DNA of 27,182 bases, taken from the NCBI GenBank assembly GCA_900549525.1, contig UWSJ01000015.1, positions 1 through 27,182 on the forward strand, read 5' to 3'. The position numbers and the translations under genes are program-made. Position 1 is the stretch's first letter. Every line of letters starts with the position of its first letter. Of the stretch, positions 14,760 to 22,480 are shown one piece after another. Origin of the DNA: an uncultured Coriobacteriaceae bacterium. Lineage in GTDB: Bacteria; Actinomycetota; Coriobacteriia; Coriobacteriales; Atopobiaceae. The notes under the pieces were generated by a model. That model did not search any database, had not been told where the DNA came from, and was given only the letters and a program-made list of their open reading frames with translations.

Positions 14760-16661
14760 CTAGGAAAGCTCACGCGTGCCATGGTACAGCGCCCAATATT
14801 CCCCGTGCTGGGCAAGCAGTTCCTCGTGCGTGCCTCGCTCGACGATGCGGCCGTGCTCGAGCACCATGATGGCGTCGGCGTTGCGCACCGTGGAAAGGCG
14901 GTGGGCGATCACGAACACGGTGCGCCCGGCCATGAGCGCGTCCATGCCCCGCTCGATAAGTGCCTCGGTGCGCGTGTCCACGCTGCTCGTGGCCTCGTCG
15001 AGGATGAGGACGGGCGGGTCTGCCACGGCCGCGCGGGCGATGGCGATGAGCTGCCGCTGGCCGGCCGAGAGGTTGGCGCCGTCGGCCGTCACCGGGGTGT
15101 CGTAGCCCTGGGGCAGGCGCGAGACGAAGCCGTCGGCGTTGGCCGTGCGTGCGGCGGCGCGTACCTCCTCGTCAGTGGCGTCGAGTTTGCCGAAGCGAAT
15201 GTTGTCGGCCACGGTGCCGCTGAACAGGTGCGTGTCCTGCAGCACAATGCCAAGCGACCGGCGCAGGCTCGTCTTCTGGATGCAGCGCACGTCGATGCCG
15301 TCATAGGTGATCTCGCCGGCGCGCACGTCGTAGAAGCGGTTGATGAGGTTGGTGATGGTGGTCTTGCCCGCGCCCGTGGAACCCACGAAGGCAATCTTCT
15401 GGCCCGGCTTCGCGAAGAGGTTGAGGTCGAAAAGGACGGTCTGCCCCTCCTCGTAGCCAAAGGTCACGTCGTGGAAGCGCACGTCTCCGGCAAGCGGGAC
15501 GGGGCCGTGAACGAGCTCCGTTCCCGCGACCTCGGCCGAGCCCTCGCACACCACCTTCCCGAGGGCGCCCACGCCAAAGCCCTCCGGCACCTTCCACGCC
15601 CATGAGTCCTCGCCTCCCATGCCGTCGCCACCCGTGCGCTCGAGCGTGACCGTCCCCTCGTCCACCTCGGGCGTCATCGCCATGGCCTCGAAGACGCGCT
15701 CGGCGCCCGCCAGGGCCGAGAGCAGGAAGTTGCCCAGCTGCGCCACCTGGTTGAACGGCATGGCAGACTGCCGGACGAACACGAGGTAGCTCGCGAGGCT
15801 CCCCACGTCGGTGAGACCCGCCGCGGCCAGCAGCGATCCCGCCACGGCAACGATGGCGTAGTTGGTGTAGCCCACGCTCACGGTGACCGGGATCAGCGTG
15901 GCGGCATAGGCCTGGGCCGAGGTGCCGCTCTGGCGCAGGCTCTCGTTGTGCGCACGGAACGTCTCGAGGTTCGCCGCCTCGCGGTTGAAGACCTTCACGA
16001 CCTTCTGGCCCGCGGTCATCTCCTGCACGTAGCCATCAAGCACGCCAAGCGTCTGCTGCTGTGCCTTGAAGTAGACCGAGCTGCGCTTGCCGGCAAGCCT
16101 CGTGAACAGCACGAGCCCCAGGTCGCAGGCAAGGGTGATGAGGGTGAGCCGCCAGTCGAGCACGATGAGCAGGATCGTGGTGCCCACCACCTGGATGGCG
16201 GCCTGAATGACGTTGGCGAAGCTGTTGTTGAGGGCCTCGGAGATGGTGTCCACATCGTTGGTGAAGTAGCTCATGACGTCGCCGGAGCGCACCCGGTCGA
16301 AGAACGACAGGGGAAGCGTCTGGATGTGGTCGAAGAGGTCGTGGCGCAGGTCGTAGACGACGCGCTGGGCTGCGCGCACCATCACCTGCGTATAGCCAAA
16401 GCACGACGCGGCACCCACGGCGTAGACGACGGCCGTCGTCACCACCCCGGCAACGAAGCCCGCAACGTCGCCGCCCGCAAGGCGGTTCACCACGGGTTTT
16501 ATCATGTACGTACCGAGAAGGTTGGCCAGCGCCGAGACCGCAACGAGCACGGCCACCACGGCAAGCCGCTTCTTTGCGTGCCCGAGGTACGCCATGAGCT
16601 GACGAATCGTGCCCCTGAGGTCCTTGGGCTTCTTGAACGTGAGCGCGCGCCTATTCGCCAT
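14760..16661 (-). CDS. ABC exporter half-transporter, catalytically competent subunit
   Basis: 633 residues. The ABC type 1 membrane domain (about 30-330, six helices, with the SFFDRVRSGDVMSYFTNDVDTI coupling-helix region) is followed by a 60-residue linker (about 335-395) containing SWAWKVPEG, then the nucleotide-binding domain. Walker A GSTGAGKTT is at 427-435, signature LSAGQ at 531-535, Walker B LILDEATSS with catalytic Glu556 at 552-560, and switch His587 in IAHRLS. The signature deviates (SAGQ in place of SGGQ), as expected for the subunit that faces the degenerate site of a heterodimeric exporter. The GAGGAGGTG ribosome site lies upstream of ATG 16661, which overlaps the partner gene by 11 bases. 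Substrate unknown; with a MarR regulator, drugs or lipids are usual. Confidence 0.95.
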   Translation of the reverse strand: MANRRALTFKKPKDLRGTIRQLMAYLGHAKKRLAVVAVLVAVSALANLLGTYMIKPVVNRLAGGDVAGFVAGVVTTAVVYAVGAASCFGYTQVMVRAAQRVVYDLRHDLFDHIQTLPLSFFDRVRSGDVMSYFTNDVDTISEALNNSFANVIQAAIQVVGTTILLIVLDWRLTLITLACDLGLVLFTRLAGKRSSVYFKAQQQTLGVLDGYVQEMTAGQKVVKVFNREAANLETFRAHNESLRQSGTSAQAYAATLIPVTVSVGYTNYAIVAVAGSLLAAAGLTDVGSLASYLVFVRQSAMPFNQVAQLGNFLLSALAGAERVFEAMAMTPEVDEGTVTLERTGGDGMGGEDSWAWKVPEGFGVGALGKVVCEGSAEVAGTELVHGPVPLAGDVRFHDVTFGYEEGQTVLFDLNLFAKPGQKIAFVGSTGAGKTTITNLINRFYDVRAGEITYDGIDVRCIQKTSLRRSLGIVLQDTHLFSGTVADNIRFGKLDATDEEVRAAARTANADGFVSRLPQGYDTPVTADGANLSAGQRQLIAIARAAVADPPVLILDEATSSVDTRTEALIERGMDALMAGRTVFVIAHRLSTVRNADAIMVLEHGRIVERGTHEELLAQHGEYWALYHGTRELS

Positions 16662-18402
16662 CGTGGGCCACCTCCTCGTCGTCTGCCACAGTCATCTGCG
16701 TCCGATACAGCTCCTGGTAGATGGGGTTGCTCGCAAGAAGCTCGTCATGCGTGCCCACCGCGCTCACCCGTCCCTCATCCAGCATCACAATCTGGTCGGC
16801 GTCCATCACCGAAGCCACGCGCTGGGCGATGACCACCTTCGTGACGTCCTTGAGCTCCGCCAGGCCCGCGCGGATCTTCGCGTCGGTCGTCATGTCGCAG
16901 GCGCTGGTCGAATCGTCGAACACGAGCACCCGGGGGTGCTTGAGAAGCGTCCTGGCAATGCACAGCCGCTGCTTCTGGCCACCGGACACGTTGGCACCTC
17001 CCTGTCCGAGGTCGGCGTCGAGGCCGCCGATGCGGTCGAGGAACTCGTCGACGCAGGCCACGCGGCACGCCTTTCGCAGCTCCTCGTCGGTTGCGTTGGG
17101 GGCGCCCCAGCGTAGGTTGTCGCGGACGGTACCGGAGAACAGCACGTTCTTCTGGAGCACGATGCCCACGTTGTCGCGCAGCGCACGCACGTCGTACGAG
17201 CGCACGTCGTGGCCGCCCACGCGCACCGCGCCCGCGCTCACGTCGTAGAGGCGCGGGAGCAGCTGCACGAGCGAGCTCTTGCCCGAGCCCGTACCGCCAA
17301 GCACGCCCACCGTCGAGCCCGCCGGGAATGAGAGGGTCACGCGGGAGAGAACGTCGGCACCGGAGCCGACGGCATAACGAAAGCTCACGTCGCGAAACTC
17401 GATCGAGCCGTCCGGGACTTCCTCGATGGCGTTGGCCGGGCTCTCGATCGTAGGCGCCTCGTCGAGCACCTCGCCCACGCGTCGCACGCTCGTGAGGGCG
17501 CGCGTCATGAGGAGGAAGACGTTCGAGATCATCATCAGGGAGTTGGTGATCTGCAGCACGTAGCTCATGAAGCCCGTGAGCTCGCCCACCTGGAGCGTCC
17601 CGGCCAGGATCATCTGGCCGCCAAACCACATGATGAGCACGCTCGCGCTGTACATGGCCGCCTGGAAGATTGGCATGTTGAGCACGGCGAGCTTGAACGT
17701 TCCCGTCGCGGTGTCCGCGAGATCGGCGTTCACGGCGCCAAAGCGCTCGCACGCCCATTCCTCGCGCACGAAGGCCTTGATGGCGCGAGGCGCCGTGAGC
17801 ACCTCCTGCACCACCTCGTTGAGCTCGTCCATCGCGCGCTGGAGCACCGCATAGCGCGGCGCCACCCGGCCAATGATGGTCACGAGCGCGAGGGCGAGGA
17901 TTGGCAGGAGGACGAAGAAGACCGCCGCCAGGCGCAGGCTCATCACACTTGCGAAGAGGAGGCCCATCACAAGCATCACGGGGCCGCGCAGCATCGGGCG
18001 AAATCCTCCCGTGAGCGCGTTCTGAATCACCGTCACGTCGGTCGTCATGCGCGTCACGAGCGAGGATGTCTCAAAGTGGTCGAGGTTCTCGAAGGAGAAG
18101 CGCTGGATCTGCTCGTACTCGGCCTCGCGCAGGTTGGCGCCGAGCCCCATGGCGGCACGTGCCGAGGCGCGCGCGTAGCCGAGGCCAAAGGCAAGGGCCA
18201 CGAGGCCGCACGCGAGCATCTGGACGCCGCGCACCCATACGATGGAGAGGTCGTGCGCCATGACGCCCTCGTCGATGAGCGACGCCGTGAGAAACGGGAT
18301 GATGAGCTCGAGGGTGCCCTCGATGAAGACGCAAAGCGCCGCCACGGCAAAGTCCTTGCGGTAGGGGCCGAAGTAGCGCAGCAGGATACGGATGTCACTC
18401 AT
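16651..18402 (-). CDS. ABC exporter half-transporter, degenerate subunit
   Basis: 583 residues. The ABC type 1 membrane domain covers about 15-310 (SFENLDHFETSSLVTRMTTDV is the coupling region). The nucleotide-binding domain has Walker A GGTGSGKSS at 369-377 and canonical signature VSGGQ at 472-476. Walker B is VLVFDDSTSACD, with Asp497 where the catalytic Glu should be, and the switch His is Gln527 (IAQRV). These two substitutions are those known from the degenerate subunits of heterodimeric exporters such as TM287/288. It pairs with the 633-residue product. ATG 18402 overlaps the marR stop by 8 bases; a GTG at 18411 is the alternative, but GGAG fits the ATG better. Confidence 0.95.
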   Translation of the reverse strand: MSDIRILLRYFGPYRKDFAVAALCVFIEGTLELIIPFLTASLIDEGVMAHDLSIVWVRGVQMLACGLVALAFGLGYARASARAAMGLGANLREAEYEQIQRFSFENLDHFETSSLVTRMTTDVTVIQNALTGGFRPMLRGPVMLVMGLLFASVMSLRLAAVFFVLLPILALALVTIIGRVAPRYAVLQRAMDELNEVVQEVLTAPRAIKAFVREEWACERFGAVNADLADTATGTFKLAVLNMPIFQAAMYSASVLIMWFGGQMILAGTLQVGELTGFMSYVLQITNSLMMISNVFLLMTRALTSVRRVGEVLDEAPTIESPANAIEEVPDGSIEFRDVSFRYAVGSGADVLSRVTLSFPAGSTVGVLGGTGSGKSSLVQLLPRLYDVSAGAVRVGGHDVRSYDVRALRDNVGIVLQKNVLFSGTVRDNLRWGAPNATDEELRKACRVACVDEFLDRIGGLDADLGQGGANVSGGQKQRLCIARTLLKHPRVLVFDDSTSACDMTTDAKIRAGLAELKDVTKVVIAQRVASVMDADQIVMLDEGRVSAVGTHDELLASNPIYQELYRTQMTVADDEEVAHDGE

Positions 18403-18898
18403 GTGCGGCACGCTCCACGTTCTCGTCGGTCTTCGCTAGGTTGGCGCGCACGCGCTCCAGCATCGCCATGAGCTCATCGCGCTCGGCGGGCGTAAAGCCC
18501 CTGAGCATGCGCACCTCAAGCTCGTGGCAGCTCTTGTCCCACCGAAGCGCCGTCTTGGCGCCAAGCTCCGTTAAAGACGCCACCTTGACGCGACGGTCGA
18601 CGGGGCTTGCCGAGCTCTCGACGAAGCCACGGCGCTCGAGCGCGTCCAGCATGCGCGAGACCGCCGCAGGGTCTATCCCAAAGTACGCAGCCATGTCACG
18701 CTGCGTGGAGGGCCCTCGGTTGGCGAGGTAGGAAATGAGCTTGGGCTGTCCCGGCCCCAGTCCCAGGGCGTCTCCCGCCGGCCTCAGCCAGGAGCGCTGG
18801 GCATGGAAGGCCCTGAGCACGGCCGTATGGAGGTCGGTGAGCGACGTGCCGGTGGTCGTGGCCGCGGGACGGGAGGCCCCGTCGGATCCGTTGGCCAT
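18395..18898 (-). CDS. MarR-family transcriptional regulator
   Basis: 167 residues with a winged helix-turn-helix: LGPGQPKLISYLANRGPSTQRDMAAYFGIDPAAVSRMLDALERRGFVESS (about 46-95), followed by the wing SPVDRRVKVASLTELGAK, which is typical of MarR. It is the first gene of the marR-ABC-ABC unit and probably represses it, with relief by a ligand that may be a substrate of the pump. ATG 18898 has GAGGTG 7 bases upstream; the in-frame GTG at 18907 has no spacing for a ribosome site. Two TTGA-N4-TCAA palindromes lie 24-50 bases upstream of the start and suit autoregulation. Confidence 0.93.
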   Translation of the reverse strand: MANGSDGASRPAATTTGTSLTDLHTAVLRAFHAQRSWLRPAGDALGLGPGQPKLISYLANRGPSTQRDMAAYFGIDPAAVSRMLDALERRGFVESSASPVDRRVKVASLTELGAKTALRWDKSCHELEVRMLRGFTPAERDELMAMLERVRANLAKTDENVERAAHE

Positions 18899-18921
18899 GC
18901 AGGTCACCTCTTCGTGAATTC

Positions 18922-18948
18922 TTGATTAGTCAATTATTGATAAGTCAA
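18922..18948. promoter_or_regulatory. Tandem palindromic operator, likely for the MarR regulator
   Basis: Two 12-base sites, TTGATTAGTCAA (18922-18933) and TTGATAAGTCAA (18937-18948), each of the form TTGA-N4-TCAA, separated by three bases. The centre-to-centre distance is 15 bases. They lie in an A/T-rich stretch just downstream of the -10 of the candidate promoter and 24 bases upstream of the marR ATG, an arrangement suited to blocking transcription. Confidence 0.65.
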
Positions 18949-18949
18949 G

Positions 18950-18977
18950 AGAGTACTCATGACGCATCGCCTGTCAA
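18950..18977 (-). promoter_or_regulatory. Candidate marR-ABC promoter
   Basis: On the minus strand TTGACA (18977-18972, full consensus) is followed after 16 bases by TACTCT (18955-18950). The tandem palindrome starts right after the -10. Confidence 0.5.
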
Positions 18978-19104
18978 GGAGGGTGTGACAAAAATGGCAA
19001 GGGCCACGCGGGTGCGTTCGAACCGGCGCTCCCCGCCAGCCAGCCGCTCTGGGCACCTTCACGCTCAGCGAGGCCTCCGTCGCACCAAGCAGATCGCTTC
19101 GCGG

Positions 19105-19748
19105 CTACAGGCCCAGCAGACGCGTGGGCGTGGCCGCAGCCGCCAGGTGTCCCACGTCCGCAGGCTCCACGGCACAGCGTGCGAGCAGGTCAAGAGCCTC
19201 GTCGGTGGGTCCACGGGCAGGCCCGACAGGCGCGGCCCGTCCTTTGCCTCCTCCTCGGAGGGCCGCCTCCGCTCGTCCATCTCCTCCATGAGGTCGCGCA
19301 TCTCGTCCGTAGCCGAAGAGTTCACAAGCGAGCCCTTGGCGGCAAGAACGTAGGCGAAGGGCGCCTCGCGACGCCTGCCGCACTGCCAGAGCGCCAGCTT
19401 CGGCGACACGCCCGAGTCCAGGCGGCACACGGGCAAAAGCTCGCCCGAGGCCGAGATGCGCACGCTCGTCTCATCTGCATTGGGCCTCGCGAGCAGGCGC
19501 TCCGGGGCAAGGTCAAAGCTGGCGTCCGCAAGGCCTGCCGAGGAGGCAAGGGGCACCGTCTTCGCCAAGAACGGGAGGCGAGAAAACCGCAGCGAGCAGA
19601 GCGGGGCGCCCGTAAGCGAGCCGTCATGACCCGTCACCGTGACACGCATGACGGCGTCGCTCGCGCCAAAGCCGACGGAGGCGAGCAGGGCCGCGAGCCG
19701 CACGGCCAGCGGGAACCGCTCGAAGGTGGAGGCCAGACGCGTGCGCAC
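19105..19748 (-). pseudogene. Unrecognised gene split by an apparent 1-base deletion
   Basis: Read from GTG 19748 (GGGGGCGGGG just upstream), the frame gives a native-looking protein: RLASTFERFPLAVRLAALLASV, then VMRVTVTGHDGSLTGAPLCS and ASFDLAPERLLARPNADETS, with charged MRDLMEEMDERRRPSEEEAK near the end. Around 19207-19209 this frame degenerates into Arg/Trp/Cys-rich sequence. The other frame instead gives PTDEALDLLARCAVEPADV and GHLAAAATPTRLLGL, then TAG at 19105. Adding one C to the CCC of GTGGACCCACC would join both parts into one protein of 214 residues. I do not recognise the family. It lies between marR and fucO, transcribed toward marR. It could be a true pseudogene, a sequencing error or programmed frameshifting. 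Confidence 0.6.
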
Positions 19749-19996
19749 GTCCCCCGCCCCCCGCAGAGCCGCGGGCGTCCGTTCGTCTCGACACGGTTCC
19801 TCGAAGAAAGCGAAGCATGGGCGCCCCAATAGCGGACGGCGACTGTCAAGAAAAGGCCGGTTGCGCACAGCCTAGCACGCCCCTGCCGCCCAAGAAAACG
19901 CTTACCGACGCCTCGCTTCCGACGGTCGATTTCCCATATGACCGACGCCAATGCAGGACTATCATGTCCATCGCCATTACGACCAAAGGAGAGACC
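19749..19996. other. Divergent intergenic region upstream of fucO
   Basis: About 250 bases holding the fucO 5' region. Besides the cre-like site at 19893-19906 I see no convincing -35/-10 pair. The in-frame extension of fucO upstream of 19997 has non-native composition. A full-consensus TTGACA on the minus strand near 19850 has no matching -10. Confidence 0.5.
19893..19906. promoter_or_regulatory. cre / LacI-family type operator upstream of fucO
   Basis: AGAAAACGCTTACC matches the core of the catabolite-responsive element consensus (TGAAAACGCTTNCA-like, central CG) except at the two ends. It lies 91 bases before the fucO start. LacI/CcpA-family proteins bind such sites, so sugar-dependent control of fucO is likely. 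Confidence 0.45.
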
Positions 19997-21160
19997 ATGG
20001 CAATTAACCGCATCGTCCTGAACACCATTTCCTATCACGGCGCCGGCGCCATCAAGGAGATTCCCGGCGAGCTTACGCGCCGCGGCTACAAGAAGGTCTT
20101 CGTGGCCTCCGACCCCGACCTCGTGAAGTTTGGCGTCACGGCCAAGGTCACCGACCTGCTCGACGAGGCGGGCATCGCCTACACCGTCTACTCCGAGATC
20201 AAGCCCAACCCCACCATCCAGAACGTGGTCGACGGCGTCGAGGCCTTCAAGGCGGCCGAGGCAGACTCCATCGTCGCCATCGGCGGCGGCTCCTCCATGG
20301 ACACGGCCAAGGCCATCGGCGTCATCATCACCAACCCCGAGTTCGCCGACGTGCGCTCGCTTGAGGGCGTTGCCGGCACCAAGAACCACGCGGTCTTCAC
20401 CATCGCCGTGCCCACCACCGCCGGTACCGCCGCCGAGGTCACCATCAACTACGTCATCACCGACCCGGAAAAGGTCCGCAAGTTCGTGTGCGTCGACACC
20501 AACGACGCGCCCGAGGTCGCCGTCATCGACCCGGACATGATGGCCAGCATGCCCGCGGGCCTCACCGCCGCCACCGGCATGGACGCGCTCACGCACGCCA
20601 TCGAGGGCTACACCACCAAGGCCGCATGGGAGCTCACCGACATGTTCCACCTCGAGGCCATCCACCTCATCAGCAAGAGTCTGCGCGAGAGCGTGGCCGA
20701 GGCCAAGGAGCACAAGGGCGGCAAGGGCCGCGAGGGCATGGCCATGGCCCAGTACATCGCCGGCATGGGCTTCTCCAACGTGGGCCTCGGCATCGACCAC
20801 GCCATGGCGCATACGCTGTCCGCGCACTACGACACCCCGCACGGCGTTGCCTGCGCCATGCTGCTGCCCATCGCCATGGAGTTCAACAAGCCGGTTGTCG
20901 AGGGTCGTCTAGCTGACGTCGCCCGCGCCATGGGTGTGGACACCAACGGCATGACCACCTCTGAGGCCGCCGATGCCGCCATCGAGGCTGTGAAGCAGCT
21001 CTCCGAGGACGTGAACATCCCCAAGACCTGCGATGCCATCACCGAGGACGACCTGGACCAGATCACCAAGGACGCCATGGCCGACGCCTGCTTCCCGGGC
21101 AACCCCCGCGATGCCGACTTCGACGATGTCAAGGCGCTGTTCCGCAAGATCATGAAGTAG
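19997..21160 (+). CDS. fucO: Lactaldehyde reductase / 1,2-propanediol oxidoreductase
   Basis: 387 residues, group III iron-dependent alcohol dehydrogenase. It resembles E. coli FucO throughout (for example NNPEFADVRSLEG-type NPEFADVRSLEGV, IPTTAGTAAEVTINYVITD-like segment, GMGFSNVGLG). It reduces lactaldehyde from fucose or rhamnose to 1,2-propanediol, regenerating NAD+. GGGSSMDT (96-103) binds the cofactor; the metal ligands are Asp196, His200, His268 and His282 (TPHG). ATG 19997 has AAAGGAGAG 3-8 bases upstream, so the longer open frame from 19817 is rejected. Codon bias toward C-ending codons is very strong, suggesting high expression. It is monocistronic, with a terminator 142 bases after the stop. 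Ethanol or another diol as substrate remains possible. Confidence 0.95.
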   Translation: MAINRIVLNTISYHGAGAIKEIPGELTRRGYKKVFVASDPDLVKFGVTAKVTDLLDEAGIAYTVYSEIKPNPTIQNVVDGVEAFKAAEADSIVAIGGGSSMDTAKAIGVIITNPEFADVRSLEGVAGTKNHAVFTIAVPTTAGTAAEVTINYVITDPEKVRKFVCVDTNDAPEVAVIDPDMMASMPAGLTAATGMDALTHAIEGYTTKAAWELTDMFHLEAIHLISKSLRESVAEAKEHKGGKGREGMAMAQYIAGMGFSNVGLGIDHAMAHTLSAHYDTPHGVACAMLLPIAMEFNKPVVEGRLADVARAMGVDTNGMTTSEAADAAIEAVKQLSEDVNIPKTCDAITEDDLDQITKDAMADACFPGNPRDADFDDVKALFRKIMK

Positions 21161-21242
21161 CTCCGGGCCCGAAGATCCCCGAGCCCGCGCCCAGGCTCGA
21201 CACCGCGCCCGCGTACAAGCCCGCACCGCCGCGCCCGAATCA

Positions 21243-21392
21243 AAAGTGCAGCGAATGTATGGGTTTCTGCGAACGTAGGTAAGTAGCCCCGAGGCGGCAG
21301 GAGAAAACCCGCAGGTCAGAGACCTGCGGGTTTTCGCTTTTTGGCGGTCTACTCGAACCCACCGGAAAATACCCATACATTCGCTGCACTTT
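21243..21392. repeat. 22-bp inverted repeat enclosing a terminator
   Basis: The arms are identical in inverse orientation: 21243-21264 (AAAGTGCAGCGAATGTATGG plus GT) and 21371-21392. They enclose 106 bases that contain the fucO terminator. The whole 150-bp unit sits between the convergent fucO and tetR genes. Possible readings are a miniature transposable element or genome-wide intergenic repeat, or two copies of a recognition site in opposite orientation. I see no target-site duplication next to the arms. Confidence 0.85.
21303..21342 (+). terminator. Terminator downstream of fucO, 15-bp stem
   Basis: Arms 21303-21317 (GAAAACCCGCAGGTC) and 21321-21335 pair perfectly around a 3-base loop (AGA) and are followed by GCTTTTT. 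It terminates fucO transcripts. It is placed in the middle of the 22-bp inverted repeat. Confidence 0.92.
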
Positions 21393-21486
21393 GCCGCCGG
21401 AGGCGCCCCGCAAACGGCGTAAACCCCGCAGCCGCACCACCAAAACGCCCAAAACGCGCCGCAGCCAAGATGCCGGGAGCGTCAGG

Positions 21487-22179
21487 CTACCCTTCAGCAC
21501 CGACGGCCTCCGCAGAAGACGCCGGGACGGTCTGGCTGTCCAGCAGAATCTGCACGTACTTGCGGATGAGGTCGAGCCGCTCGGGCACGCGAGCATCATG
21601 CGCGCTCATGAGGTTGAGCTGCCCGTGAATGATGAAGTCCACAAGCGTTTCGGAGTTTCGCACCACAACGCCCCGAGCCCGCGCGTCACTACGAATGGCC
21701 GCGAGAACGTGCGGGTACAGACGCTGACAGATGGCGAACGACAGATGGTCGTGGAACATCCGGTTGCCCTTGGCGTGGAAGAACGCGTGGTAGCGCTGGC
21801 TCTCCTCGTCCGCCGGCTGGGAGAACAGCACGTCGAGCTTGTGGGAGAGCTCCACGTCCTGATCGTCGAGCACGGCAACGAGGGCCCGCGTGCACTCGAT
21901 AACGTACGCGTCAAAGGCCGCCGAGAAGAGGTTCTGCTTGGAGTCGAAATAGTGATAGACAAGGCCCGGCGTAATCTCCGCCGCACGGGCGATGTCGCGC
22001 ATCGACACGGAGTCATACCCGCTCGTGGTGAACAGGCCCATAGCGGCGTCGAGGATCTCCTGCTTACGCTGGTCGGGCTGCTTCACGACACGAGGCTGAC
22101 GAGGCTGCTCGGCGTCCTCCGACGGACACTTTCCGGCTTTTCCCCGCGTGCTCGAAACCTGCTTTGTCGTACGGCCCAT
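21487..22179 (-). CDS. TetR-family transcriptional regulator
   Basis: 230 residues. A Lys/Arg/Pro-rich N-terminal extension of about 35 residues precedes the TetR DNA-binding domain (about 37-83: RKQEILDAAMGLFTTSGYDS, VSMRDIARAAEITPGLVYHYFDSKQNLF). The ligand domain follows without a clear subfamily. ATG 22179 has AGAGGT 6 bases upstream; the longer open frame to 22302 crosses the promoter and is rejected. A consensus-like promoter and a palindrome at its start site lie upstream, so self-repression is likely. It is divergent from mgtA, but its operator is 114 bases away from the mgtA -35, so control of mgtA is uncertain. Confidence 0.92.
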   Translation of the reverse strand: MGRTTKQVSSTRGKAGKCPSEDAEQPRQPRVVKQPDQRKQEILDAAMGLFTTSGYDSVSMRDIARAAEITPGLVYHYFDSKQNLFSAAFDAYVIECTRALVAVLDDQDVELSHKLDVLFSQPADEESQRYHAFFHAKGNRMFHDHLSFAICQRLYPHVLAAIRSDARARGVVVRNSETLVDFIIHGQLNLMSAHDARVPERLDLIRKYVQILLDSQTVPASSAEAVGAEG

Positions 22180-22265
22180 GGAACACCTCTCAGCCTCATG
22201 GCACCGACTAACCCCGTGGTCGGCGCAGGCACGCACGACTGTGTGCCCCGTTCGTGCATTCGAGC

Positions 22266-22282
22266 ATTGACGTTTGTTCAAT
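22266..22282. promoter_or_regulatory. TetR-type operator palindrome
   Basis: ATTGA-N7-TCAAT (17 bases). It begins 4 bases beyond the tetR -10 and so covers the expected transcription start. Confidence 0.55.
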
Positions 22283-22286
22283 CGCG

Positions 22287-22315
22287 ATGATAGGCCATGC
22301 AATCGGGTGCGTCAA
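22287..22315 (-). promoter_or_regulatory. tetR promoter
   Basis: On the minus strand TTGACG (22315-22310) is followed after exactly 17 bases by TATCAT (22292-22287), both 5 of 6 consensus. The expected start is near 22280, inside the palindrome, giving a leader of about 100 bases. Confidence 0.7.
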
Positions 22316-22395
22316 TGCGCCCGGGGCCAGGCGGCGGACACCATCACGCGAAACGCACACGGCACGCACGCGGCACGAAAAAGCAAAATAAGTCC

Positions 22396-22426
22396 TTGAC
22401 AACCTCCGGGCGCAGGTGGCTATACT
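22396..22426 (+). promoter_or_regulatory. mgtA promoter
   Basis: TTGACA (22396-22401, full consensus) and TATACT (22421-22426, 5 of 6), spaced by 19 bases. The long spacing may make it activator-dependent. The start would be near 22433, giving a leader of about 260 bases to mgtA. Confidence 0.7.
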
Positions 22427-22480
22427 CCCTTGCGGCTTCGGAGCACGACCGAGGCAACGTCGACACAAGGAGGTGCGGTC

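Noticed and set aside
19001..19060. TTCGAAC motif resembling a tRNA T-loop
   Set aside because: Flanking bases do not form a T stem and no acceptor or anticodon arms can be drawn.
18994..19353. Possible + strand gene preceded by AAGGAGGG
   Set aside because: The ribosome-like site is 10 bases from ATG, but the product is Arg/Ser-rich without native composition and lies antisense to the frameshifted gene. The Shine-Dalgarno match is probably chance.
19817..19996. Upstream extension of FucO
   Set aside because: Extra 60 residues have no counterpart in the family, and the normal start MAINRIVLNT has its own ribosome site.
19634..20842. 402-codon minus-strand frame opposite fucO
   Set aside because: Antisense shadow of the strongly biased fucO coding sequence; no start signals.
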